Of a DNA stretch of 64,000 nt, positions 35,777 through 43,045 are shown in pieces. Position numbers and translations under genes: made by a program. Each line of letters opens with the position of its first letter. The stretch's first letter is position 1. The notes under the pieces were generated by a model. It made no database searches, was not told the origin of the DNA, and was given only the letters and a program-made list of their open reading frames with translations. This DNA comes from Streptosporangium pseudovulgare (GTDB lineage: Bacteria; Actinomycetota; Actinomycetes; Streptosporangiales; Streptosporangiaceae), in the NCBI RefSeq assembly GCF_014648055.1, contig NZ_BMQJ01000001.1, forward strand, positions 248,001 to 312,000. The letters are read 5' to 3'.

Positions 35777-35841
35777 CATTTCCCCGGGGCCCTTCGGAGG
35801 ATCTCCCGCCGGTCTTCGGCGAACTTCCACCAAGGAGAGAC

Positions 35842-36879
35842 ATGGTCATCGTCATGAGTCCCGGCGCGACCCCCTCGGACGTCGAGGCGATCGTGGAGGT
35901 CATCGGCACGGCCGGCGGCGAGGCGTTCGTCAGCCGGGGCGTGAGCCGCACGATCATCGGCCTGGTGGGCGACGTCGCCCGGTTCGAGGCCCTCGACCTG
36001 CGCGCCATGGCCGGGGTGGCGGACGTGATGCGGGTGAGCACGCCGTACAAGCTGGTCAGCCGGGAGAACCACCCCGAGCGGTCCACGGTCCGGGTCGGCG
36101 GCGTGCCCATCGGACCCGGCACGGTGACCCTCATCGCCGGGCCGTGCGCGGTGGAGACGCCCGAGCAGACCCTCCAGGCCGCCGAGATGGCGAAGGCGGC
36201 GGGCGCGACCCTGCTGCGGGGCGGCGCCTACAAGCCCCGCACCTCCCCCTACGCCTTCCAGGGCCTCGGCGAGGCGGGCCTGCGCATCCTGGCCGACGTG
36301 CGCGAGGAGACGGGCCTGCCGGTGGTGACCGAGGTCGTCGACGCCCACGACGTCGAGCTGGTCGCCTCCTACGCCGACATGCTCCAGGTCGGCACCCGCA
36401 ACGCGCAGAACTTCGCCCTGCTGCAGGCGGTCGGCGCGTCGGGCAGGCCGGTCATGCTCAAGCGCGGCATGAACGCCACCATCGAGGAGTGGCTGATGGC
36501 GGCCGAGTACATCGCCCAGCGCGGCAACCTGGACGTCGTGCTGTGCGAGCGCGGGATCCGCACATTCGAGACCGCCACCCGCAACACCCTGGACGTCTCG
36601 GCCGTGCCGGTCGCCCAGCGCCTGTCGCACCTGCCGGTGATCGTCGACCCGTCCCACTCCGGCGGCCGGCGCGACCTGGTGCTCCCGCTCACCCGCGCCG
36701 CCGTCGCGGTGGGCGCCGACGGCGTGATCATCGACGTCCACCCGCACCCGGAGCAGGCGCTCTGCGACGGACCCCAGGCGCTGGTGGACGGCGACCTCGC
36801 CGAACTGGCCGACGTCATGCGGCGGTTCCCGGCGCTGCTGGGCAAGACGGCCGCCGGCGAGCTGCTGACGTCCGCCTGA
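35842..36879 (+). CDS. 3-deoxy-7-phosphoheptulonate (DAHP) synthase, AroG/AroF type
   Basis: The first enzyme of the shikimate pathway, condensing PEP and erythrose 4-phosphate. A 345-aa type I-beta enzyme with an N-terminal ferredoxin-like regulatory domain (MVIVMSPGATPSDVEAIVEVI, residues 1-70). The KDO8P/DAHP synthase barrel follows, with LIAGPCAVE, GGAYKPRTSPYAFQG, QVGTRNAQNF, MLKRGMNATIEEW, CERGIRTFE and IVDPSHSGGRRD. It has a good ribosome site (AAGGAGAG). Aromatic attenuation upstream and the N-terminal domain together imply feedback control at two levels. Confidence 0.95.
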   Translation: MVIVMSPGATPSDVEAIVEVIGTAGGEAFVSRGVSRTIIGLVGDVARFEALDLRAMAGVADVMRVSTPYKLVSRENHPERSTVRVGGVPIGPGTVTLIAGPCAVETPEQTLQAAEMAKAAGATLLRGGAYKPRTSPYAFQGLGEAGLRILADVREETGLPVVTEVVDAHDVELVASYADMLQVGTRNAQNFALLQAVGASGRPVMLKRGMNATIEEWLMAAEYIAQRGNLDVVLCERGIRTFETATRNTLDVSAVPVAQRLSHLPVIVDPSHSGGRRDLVLPLTRAAVAVGADGVIIDVHPHPEQALCDGPQALVDGDLAELADVMRRFPALLGKTAAGELLTSA

Positions 36880-36908
36880 CACCCGCTCCCGCGCCCCGCC
36901 GGACCGGC

Positions 36909-38111
36909 TCAGTCTTCGATCTTGTACTCCTGGAGGGAGCCGGCGAGCTGTACGGCGAGCTCCTCGGCGTCGAGCCGCCGCTCGATCTGCTTCAGGTCGG
37001 CGATCTTCGCGGCGGTCTCGGCCCGGCGGGGCGCCAGGAGGGTGCAGCAGTCCTCGTCGGGGAGCTCGGAGATCTCCAGGGTGCCGATGCGCCGGGCCTC
37101 GGCCATGATCTCCGTCTTGTCCAGGCCGATGAGCGGGCGCAGGATCGGCATGTCCACCGCGTCGTCCTGGGCGGTGATGTTCTGCAGGGTCTGCGAGGAG
37201 ACCTGGCCGAGGGAGTCGCCGGTGATCAGCGCTCCGGCGCGGAGCCGGCGGGCGACCTCCTCGCCCGTCTTGAGCATCAGGCGCCGCTGGGCGATGACCG
37301 CCAGGCGGTCCTGCCCGGACGCCTTGATCGACTGCTGGGCCTTGCCGAACGGCACCACCCACAACCGGGACCTGCCCTGGAACCTGTCCAGCGCCCGCAC
37401 CAGCGCGTACGCCTTGTAGATCGACTCCGAAGTGGTGAACGGGATGCCGGAGAAGTGCAGGAAGTCGACCCGCAGGCCGCGGCGCATCATCCGGTAGGCC
37501 GCGACGGGCGAGTCGATGCCGCCGGACATCAGGACCAGGCCGCGACCGCTGACGCCGACCGGCAGGCCGCCCTGGCCGGGCAGGCCGCCGGTGAAGACGA
37601 ACACCTCGTCGCGGTCGACCTCGATGGAGACCACCAGGCCGGGGTTCTTCAGGTCGACCGGCAGGCCGTAGATGTCGTTGATCTCCCCGCCGACCGTGCG
37701 GTCGAGCTGCATGGACGTCAGCGGGAAGCGCTTGTCACGGCGGCGGGAGCGGACGGCGAAGGAGACGCCGCGCCTGACGTCCTCCCGGTCGGCCAGCAGC
37801 TCGATCGCCGCCTTGGTCACCGCGCCGGGGTCCTTCTCCACCCGCCAGGCCCGGTGGACCCAGACCAGACCGGGGACGCAGGCGACCCGCCGGGCCACCT
37901 CGTCGGCGACCTCGACGCCGGTGCCGTCCGGCAGGAAGATCGCGATGACGCCGTGTCGCTGGCGCACGTCCAGCTTCAGGCCGAAGCCCTTCAGCGCCGC
38001 CTTGATGTTGGACTGAAGCTGCCGCTCGAAAAGCTCGCGGTTGTCTCCCTTGAGGACGACCTCGCCCAATTTGAGCAGCACGCAGGGCTCGCCCAAGGCG
38101 GACATGGTCAT
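36909..38111 (-). CDS. thiI: ThiI tRNA 4-thiouridine synthase
   Basis: An ATP-dependent tRNA s4U8 synthase of 400 aa, in some species also needed for the thiamin thiazole. A THUMP RNA-binding region covers about 1-170 (LLKLGEVVLKGDNRELFERQL). A PP-loop ATP-pyrophosphatase follows (VLMSGGIDSPVAAYRMMRRG, ITGDSLGQVSSQTLQNI, RPLIGLDKTEIMAEARRIGT, DCCTLLAP). The rhodanese domain of the enterobacterial enzyme is absent, as in many bacteria. ATG 38111 is chosen because GGAGG lies 7 nt upstream; a longer in-frame start at 38186 lacks this. Confidence 0.93.
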   Translation of the reverse strand: MTMSALGEPCVLLKLGEVVLKGDNRELFERQLQSNIKAALKGFGLKLDVRQRHGVIAIFLPDGTGVEVADEVARRVACVPGLVWVHRAWRVEKDPGAVTKAAIELLADREDVRRGVSFAVRSRRRDKRFPLTSMQLDRTVGGEINDIYGLPVDLKNPGLVVSIEVDRDEVFVFTGGLPGQGGLPVGVSGRGLVLMSGGIDSPVAAYRMMRRGLRVDFLHFSGIPFTTSESIYKAYALVRALDRFQGRSRLWVVPFGKAQQSIKASGQDRLAVIAQRRLMLKTGEEVARRLRAGALITGDSLGQVSSQTLQNITAQDDAVDMPILRPLIGLDKTEIMAEARRIGTLEISELPDEDCCTLLAPRRAETAAKIADLKQIERRLDAEELAVQLAGSLQEYKIED

Positions 38112-38220
38112 GGTGCAACCTCCGGTGGCGCTTCGAGGGGAATGTAGGGGCATGGCCAAGTCTGGCGCGGTACCGCGTAAAGGCAATGGCTCGACCTCGC
38201 CACTTTAGTCGCCGTCATGA

Positions 38221-38400
38221 CCTGTCAGCGCCCGCACAGCGCCCGCACGGAGGCGGGACGGAGGCGGGACGGAGGTGGACAGGCGGGCACGCGGAGGGAC
38301 ACGGGCGGGTTCGGGGCCGAGGCGGGGCGGGATCGGGAACGGAGGGCACAGAGGGCACACGGAGGGCACAGAGGGCACACGGCGGAGGGCACGGAGGGCG
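38221..38400. repeat. short tandem repeats upstream of thiI
   Basis: An 11-bp unit (aggcgggacgg) is repeated about three times near 38250-38275, and a 20-bp unit (ggagggcacagagggcacac) occurs exactly twice at 38341-38380 with decayed copies after. The 600-bp gap 38187-38804 holds no supported gene; besides these repeats it carries the hairpin at 38712-38759. Confidence 0.8.
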
Positions 38401-38711
38401 CCGGAGGCGCGGGCGGCACGGGGCGGCGGGCCGGACCGGCCGCCCGCACGGCACGGGAAAACGCCGCGCAGGAGGACCCGGCGCGGGAAAAGCGGCGCGG
38501 GGATACGCCGCACGAGGACACGCGACATGACACGCACGCGACACGTGACGCATGCGACGCGAGAGTGCCGGAGCGAAAAGCCCAGCCGAAAGTCCCGGCG
38601 CGAAGGGCGCGGCGGAGAACCGGCGAGAAAGACCGGTCCCGAAAATTCGACCTCGAAATGCGGGCTCCGGGACGCGGAACGGCCCGGGACGCGGAACGGC
38701 TCCACGGTGCG

Positions 38712-38759
38712 GGCGCTCCTTTTCCACGCGCCCCTCGGGGCGGGAGGAAAAGGAGCGCC
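38712..38759 (-). terminator. long hairpin terminator of the polyglycine gene
   Basis: GGCGCTCCTTTTCC (38712-38725) and GGAAAAGGAGCGCC (38746-38759) form a perfect 14-bp stem. Inside it CGCCCC/GGGGCG form a second 6-bp stem. It lies 46 nt beyond the polyglycine stop codon on the minus strand. Confidence 0.75.
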
Positions 38760-38804
38760 ACGGCCGTTCAGCGATTCTTCGGCATCGGTGCCGACCGGGG
38801 CGGA

Positions 38805-39203
38805 TCAGCCGCCTCCGCCACCACCGCCACCACCACCGCCGCCGCCACCGCCACCACCGCCGCCGCCGACGGTGTTGATGTTGGTGTTGGTGTTGGAGAC
38901 GTTGGCGCCGCCGCCGCCACCTCCGCCGCCGCCGCCTCCACCGCCACCACCGCCACCACCGCCGCCTCCACCGCCTCCACCGCCACCGCCGCCACCGCCG
39001 CCTCCGCCGCCGCCGCGACGGGCGAAGCACCTCTCAGGGTTCCTCTTCCTCCAGCAGGGCGTCGCCGCGGAGACGAGGGCGGACGTGGAAGCGGTCTCGA
39101 CGGTGGTTCCGGCACTGGCCGGCTGGGCGGACATCGTCACGGGGACGGCGAGGGCGGAGGCCAGCAACGCGCCGGCGGCGATCGCGTTCTTCGTCTTGGT
39201 CAT
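38805..39203 (-). CDS. small secreted polyglycine protein
   Basis: A 132-aa protein I do not recognise. Residues 1-31 are a clear signal peptide (MTKTKNAIAAGALLASALAV, cleavage after QPASA). A short mature segment contains two Cys ten residues apart in TPCWRKRNPERCFARR. After it come 36 consecutive Gly (64-99), the hydrophilic block ANVSNTNTNINTV (100-112) and 20 consecutive Gly to the end. The glycines use GGC, GGT and GGA mixed, so this is not a simple slipped triplet. ATG 39203 has GGAG 9 nt upstream and a strong hairpin follows the stop; both support a real gene. A cell-surface or adhesive role is conceivable but unproven. Confidence 0.75.
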   Translation of the reverse strand: MTKTKNAIAAGALLASALAVPVTMSAQPASAGTTVETASTSALVSAATPCWRKRNPERCFARRGGGGGGGGGGGGGGGGGGGGGGGGGGGGGGGGGGGGANVSNTNTNINTVGGGGGGGGGGGGGGGGGGGG

Positions 39204-39567
39204 CGGAGATCACTCCATGTCGTACGGGGCCGGCCCGGCCGACACCCGGGGCTGAGTGAGACGTGGAATCGGCGCCGAAGACGGCGCCGAAGCGGCTCAG
39301 AACCGCAAGTCCCACGGTAAGTCGCGGAAAGTCCGGCGCTTATCACACCGAAGCAAAAGCATTGATCCGCACGAATTACCTTTCGATTCAACCCGGAAAC
39401 CGAAAGAAATCACTCGGTCACCGTATGTAGCGACCATTCGATGACGGGCTTTCTCCGCGAAGATTCTCCACGCCCCCGGGACGCAATGGCCGGGTAGGTC
39501 ATCACGGCCCGTTCCCGCGGCCTGGGGGAAATGATTCCGCCCGGCTTCTGAAGCGGAAAGACGGGAG
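39204..39567. other. gene-free region upstream of the polyglycine gene
   Basis: This 364-bp stretch is markedly less GC-rich than its surroundings between about 39340 and 39450, which fits a promoter region for the polyglycine gene. I find no convincing -35/-10 pair and no coding frame with actinobacterial codon use. Confidence 0.5.
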
Positions 39568-39656
39568 TTACCGCCGTTTGGGGATGGCGACGGCGGTGTC
39601 CGGCCCGGGCGCGCGCGTCGCCCCGGATGCGCGCGTCGCCCGCACCGGGACCGCCG

Positions 39657-40925
39657 TCACCTTCGCGCCGGGACCGCCGTCGCCGTGACGCGGACGCCGG
39701 TCACGACGAGGCCCAGGCAGACCAGCGCCACGACGGCCACCACCGTCAGCATGACCGGGTAGGAGAGCCACGCCGCCAGGCTGGCCAGCACGGTGGGGAG
39801 CAGGAAACCCGAGTAGGCGAGCGTGTAGTAGACGCCGGTCAGGCCGGCCAGATCGTCCGCGCCGGCCATCCGCTGTATCTCCTGCAGCCCGGAGACCATC
39901 GCGATGCCGTAGCCGGCTCCCAGGGCGATGGCGGCGGCCGCCGCCAGCCACGGCGACAGCAGCAGCGCGTTCGCCGCGCACAGCGCCGCGCCGAGGAGCA
40001 TCACCGTCATCGCCGCCACCGGAGCCCGTCCCGTACGGGTGGCGCCCTCCTCGCCGTGCAGCCTCTTGGCCACCGGCTGCACGGCCACGCCCACGCCCAG
40101 GGTCAGCACCGTGAGGCCGGTCGCGTACGCCAGCCCCCAGTGCCCCACGCGGAAGCCGACCAGCTGGGGCATGACCGCGTACGCCAGCCCGGCCGCGCCG
40201 AACACCCACGGCGCCATCGGCAGGATCACGAGCCGGAACCGCCTGCGGGCCGGCGCGGGGACGCGCAGGTCGCTCGCGAGCGCCGCGAGGAGGTCCCGGA
40301 CCGAGCCCGTGGCGTGCGGGAGCGGCGGCCGGGTCTCCGGCACCCGCAGGAGCAGCACGGGGATCGCCGCGGCGAGGAGAAGGTGGACGACGTACGGGGT
40401 CACCATGGGCCACGGCCCCCACTGGGCCAGCGCGCCCGCGACACCCGCGCCGAGCGCGAACCCGGCCGTCTGGCACAGCGCGGCACGGCGCGCGGCGAGC
40501 CCGCTGTCCGCCCCGGTCGACAGTTCCTTCACCCAGCTGCTGCCGACCGACATGGCGGTGCCGACCGCGACGCCGATGATCAGCCGGCCCGCGTAGATGG
40601 CCCAGGCGCTCTGGCCGCCGAAGCAGAGCACCAGGCTCGCGACGGCCGAGGCGACGGCGCCCGCCACCAGCACGGGGCGCCGCCCGCGCCGGTCCGAGAC
40701 GGGCCCGGCGAGCAGGAGACCCGGCACGAGCCCGACGACGTACGCGCCGAGGAAGGCGTCGACGCTGAGCGCGGAGTAGCCGCCCAGCCGGCGGTACATC
40801 AGCAGCAGCGGGGTGAACTGGTTGCCGCCCCAGCCGCAGGCGAACATCGCCGCGGCGACGATCCGCCAGGAGTCCGATCGGGGTGCGGTGGCAGGCGACG
40901 GGACGGCCTGCTGGGTTTCGAGCAT
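39657..40925 (-). CDS. major facilitator family transporter
   Basis: A 12-TM MFS permease of 422 aa with the loop 2-3 motif LAGPVSDRRGRRPVLVAGA, the motif-5 region AGRLIIGVAVGTAMSVGSSWVKEL and typical alternating hydrophobic segments. It follows the GntR regulator gene by 15 bp in the same orientation, so expression is probably under that regulator. The substrate is unknown; drug or sugar efflux is possible. Short repeated sequences (gcgcgcgtcgccc twice, 39607-39640) lie downstream. Confidence 0.87.
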   Translation of the reverse strand: MLETQQAVPSPATAPRSDSWRIVAAAMFACGWGGNQFTPLLLMYRRLGGYSALSVDAFLGAYVVGLVPGLLLAGPVSDRRGRRPVLVAGAVASAVASLVLCFGGQSAWAIYAGRLIIGVAVGTAMSVGSSWVKELSTGADSGLAARRAALCQTAGFALGAGVAGALAQWGPWPMVTPYVVHLLLAAAIPVLLLRVPETRPPLPHATGSVRDLLAALASDLRVPAPARRRFRLVILPMAPWVFGAAGLAYAVMPQLVGFRVGHWGLAYATGLTVLTLGVGVAVQPVAKRLHGEEGATRTGRAPVAAMTVMLLGAALCAANALLLSPWLAAAAAIALGAGYGIAMVSGLQEIQRMAGADDLAGLTGVYYTLAYSGFLLPTVLASLAAWLSYPVMLTVVAVVALVCLGLVVTGVRVTATAVPARR

Positions 40926-40940
40926 GGGGAGGGTAGAACC

Positions 40941-41660
40941 TTACGCGTCGTTTGCCGGGTACGGCTGAGGCCGTACGGAATGGTGGACGGCCGGGGCTTC
41001 GTCGCTTGCCCCGGACGGCCACGGCGAGCCGTGCGTCGCCGTGAGGTGGCCCAGCAGGGCCGAGGCGAAGGCGGCGCCGTCGCCGTCGCGGAGGTGGCCG
41101 AGGAGGGCCTCGTGCTCGTCGGCCAGCAGGGAGAGCCGCTCCGGCCGCGGTCTCAGCGCGGAGATGCTCATGCGCCGCTGCCGGTCGCCGAGGGTGGCGT
41201 AGAACCGGCCGGCCAGCCGGTTCCCGGACGCTTCGACGATGCAACGGTGGAACGACTCGTCGGCGTCGGCGAACCGGTCGACGTCGGCGGTCTCGGCGAG
41301 GGCGCGCTGGCGTCGCAGCAGCTCCCGCATCCTCTCGTGGTGCTCGTCCGGCAGGCCGGTGCGCGCGATGCGCTCCGCCGCGGACCGTTCGAGCGCCAGC
41401 CGCAGCTCCAGCACGTCCGCCGCCTCTCCCGGCGGCACCGGCGCCACCACCGCGCCGCGCTTGGGGTGGAGCGTCAGCAGCTCCTCCGACTCAAGGCGCA
41501 GGAACGCCTCCCGGACGGGCGTCCTGCTCACGCGCACCCGCTCGGCGATCTCCCCCTCGCTGATGAGGCTGCCGCCGGGCAGTTCGCCGGAGAGGATCAG
41601 CTCCTTGGTCACCGTGTACGCGGTGTGGGCGGCGGAGGGGCGCTTCGCGGATTCGGCCAT
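40941..41660 (-). CDS. GntR/FadR-family (FCD) transcriptional regulator
   Basis: A 239-aa protein with an N-terminal winged HTH (LISEGEIAERVRVSRTPVREAFLRLESEELLTLHPKRG) and a C-terminal helical FCD ligand domain (DVLELRLALERSAAERIA, DESFHRCIVEASGNRLAGRFYATL). The FCD domain's Asp/His metal site residues are visible. A long near-perfect palindrome lies 10-48 bp before the start codon, so autorepression together with the downstream transporter is very likely. The inducer is not predictable. Confidence 0.9.
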   Translation of the reverse strand: MAESAKRPSAAHTAYTVTKELILSGELPGGSLISEGEIAERVRVSRTPVREAFLRLESEELLTLHPKRGAVVAPVPPGEAADVLELRLALERSAAERIARTGLPDEHHERMRELLRRQRALAETADVDRFADADESFHRCIVEASGNRLAGRFYATLGDRQRRMSISALRPRPERLSLLADEHEALLGHLRDGDGAAFASALLGHLTATHGSPWPSGASDEAPAVHHSVRPQPYPANDA

Positions 41661-41670
41661 GCAAAAGAGC

Positions 41671-41708
41671 CTACCAGCATAGATACAGTGTTGTATCTAT
41701 GCTGATAG
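41671..41708. promoter_or_regulatory. 38-bp palindromic operator of the GntR-MFS operon
   Basis: CAGCATAGATACA (41675-41687), gtgt, TGTATCTATGCTG (41692-41704) is a perfect 13-bp inverted repeat. Outside one mismatch it continues with CTA/TAG on each side (41671-41708). It sits between the phosphofructokinase 3' end and the gntR start codon, and its right-arm TATGCT could double as the -10. Confidence 0.8.
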
Positions 41709-41730
41709 GCAAGAGACCCGGCGACTCCCG

Positions 41731-42756
41731 TCAGCCGAAGAAGACCTCCGCCTCCTCGTAGCGTCCGACCGGCACCGTCTTCAGCTCCTTGGTGGCCTCG
41801 CCGAGGCCGGCCCGGACGATGTCGGTGCCCCGGAGCGCCACCATGACGCCGAACTCGCCGTCGTGGACGGCGTCGATGGCCTGCAGACCGAACCGGGTGG
41901 CCAGGACCCGGTCGAAGGCCGTGGGCGTGCCGCCGCGCTGGATGTGGCCGAGCACGGTGGTGCGGGCCTCCTTGCCGGTCCGCTTCTCGATCTCCTTGGC
42001 CAGCATCTCGCCGATGCCGCCCAGCCGGACGTGGCCGAACGCGTCGAGCTCGCCGGCCTGGAGGGTCATCTGGCCCTCGATCGGGTGGGCGCCCTCGGCG
42101 ACCACGATGATCGGCGCGTACCGGGTCTGGAAGCGGGACTCGACGTAGGCGCAGACCCGGTCGATGTCGAACGGCTTCTCCGGGATGAGGATGACGTTGG
42201 CGCCTCCCGCCATGCCCGCGTGCAGGGCGATCCACCCGGCGTGGCGGCCCATCACCTCGCAGATCAGCGCCCTGTGGTGGGACTCGGCGGTGGTGTGCAG
42301 CCGGTCGATCGCCTCGACGGCGATGTTGACGGCCGTGTCGAACCCGAAGGTGTAGTCGGTGGCGTTCAGGTCGTTGTCGATGGTCTTCGGCACGCCGACG
42401 ACCTTGACGCCCTGGTCGAAGAGCCGCTTGGCGACGCCGAGGGTGTCCTCGCCGCCGATGGCGATCAGGGCGTCGACCCCGGCCTCGGCCAGGTTGCCCT
42501 TGATCTTCTCGACACCGCCTTCGATCTTGAGGGGGTTGGTCCGGGAGGAGCCCAGGATGGTCCCGCCGCGTGGCAGGATGCCCCGGACCGCCTGGATGTC
42601 CAGCGGCACCGTCTCACCTTCGAGCGGGCCGCGCCAGCCGTCGCAGAATCCGACGAACTCGTGTCCGTAGACGCCCACACCTTTGCGCACGACGGCGCGG
42701 ATCACGGCGTTCAGTCCGGGGCAGTCGCCGCCCCCAGTTAGCACTCCGATACGCAT
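41731..42756 (-). CDS. pfkA: phosphofructokinase with PPi-type active-site residues
   Basis: A PFK of 341 aa. Motifs: VLTGGGDCPGLNAVIR, GGEDTLG (D104), VPKTIDNDL (K124, catalytic Asp), EVMGRHAGWIALHAG, IIVVAEGAHP and GHIQRGGTPTAFDR. ATP-dependent bacterial PFKs have Gly at positions 104 and 124, whereas PPi-dependent enzymes have Asp and Lys there. The residues therefore suggest PPi use, or the mixed actinobacterial PFK clade in which the donor cannot be called from sequence. A DasR-type operator lies about 110 bp upstream. Confidence 0.93.
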   Translation of the reverse strand: MRIGVLTGGGDCPGLNAVIRAVVRKGVGVYGHEFVGFCDGWRGPLEGETVPLDIQAVRGILPRGGTILGSSRTNPLKIEGGVEKIKGNLAEAGVDALIAIGGEDTLGVAKRLFDQGVKVVGVPKTIDNDLNATDYTFGFDTAVNIAVEAIDRLHTTAESHHRALICEVMGRHAGWIALHAGMAGGANVILIPEKPFDIDRVCAYVESRFQTRYAPIIVVAEGAHPIEGQMTLQAGELDAFGHVRLGGIGEMLAKEIEKRTGKEARTTVLGHIQRGGTPTAFDRVLATRFGLQAIDAVHDGEFGVMVALRGTDIVRAGLGEATKELKTVPVGRYEEAEVFFG

Positions 42757-42862
42757 GGCATCCTCCGGTGGTTCCGAAACAAGACAGCCAGAACGAGTGG
42801 GGTGACACGACCGGCGGGGTCTCCCGCGCCGACCTCACGCATTCTGCCTGCTGAAAGACCAA

Positions 42863-42874
42863 TGGTCTAGACCA
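42863..42874. promoter_or_regulatory. DasR-type operator (dre) upstream of pfkA
   Basis: TGGTCTAGACCA is a perfect 12-bp palindrome identical to the core of the DasR-responsive element known from Streptomyces. An overlapping half palindrome (AGACCAATGGTCT) precedes it. The nearest gene it can serve is pfkA on the minus strand, about 107 bp away; the gene on the other side ends here. The gap 42757-43045 holds nothing else. Confidence 0.6.
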
Positions 42875-43045
42875 AATGGAGGAGACTTCGACGTTGTCCG
42901 CGCCTCCCCTGGCCGGTGCGCCCGCGGGCCCGTTTCCAGGCGTCAGCGGCACCGGGCCGGGCCGGTGCGGCCGGGGAGACACGAGGGGGTACCTTCCCCC
43001 ATCCGGGCCGCGCGACACGGGCCCCGCCGCGTGATCCGGGCCGGG

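Noticed and set aside
38187-38804. Several open frames in the repeat-rich gap upstream of thiI
   Set aside because: They read through tandem repeats, lack start signals and resemble no protein; only the hairpin and repeats are supported.
38275-39255. Plus-strand polyproline frames opposite the polyglycine gene
   Set aside because: The minus-strand frame has a signal peptide, ribosome site and terminator. The plus-strand Pro-run is its complement.
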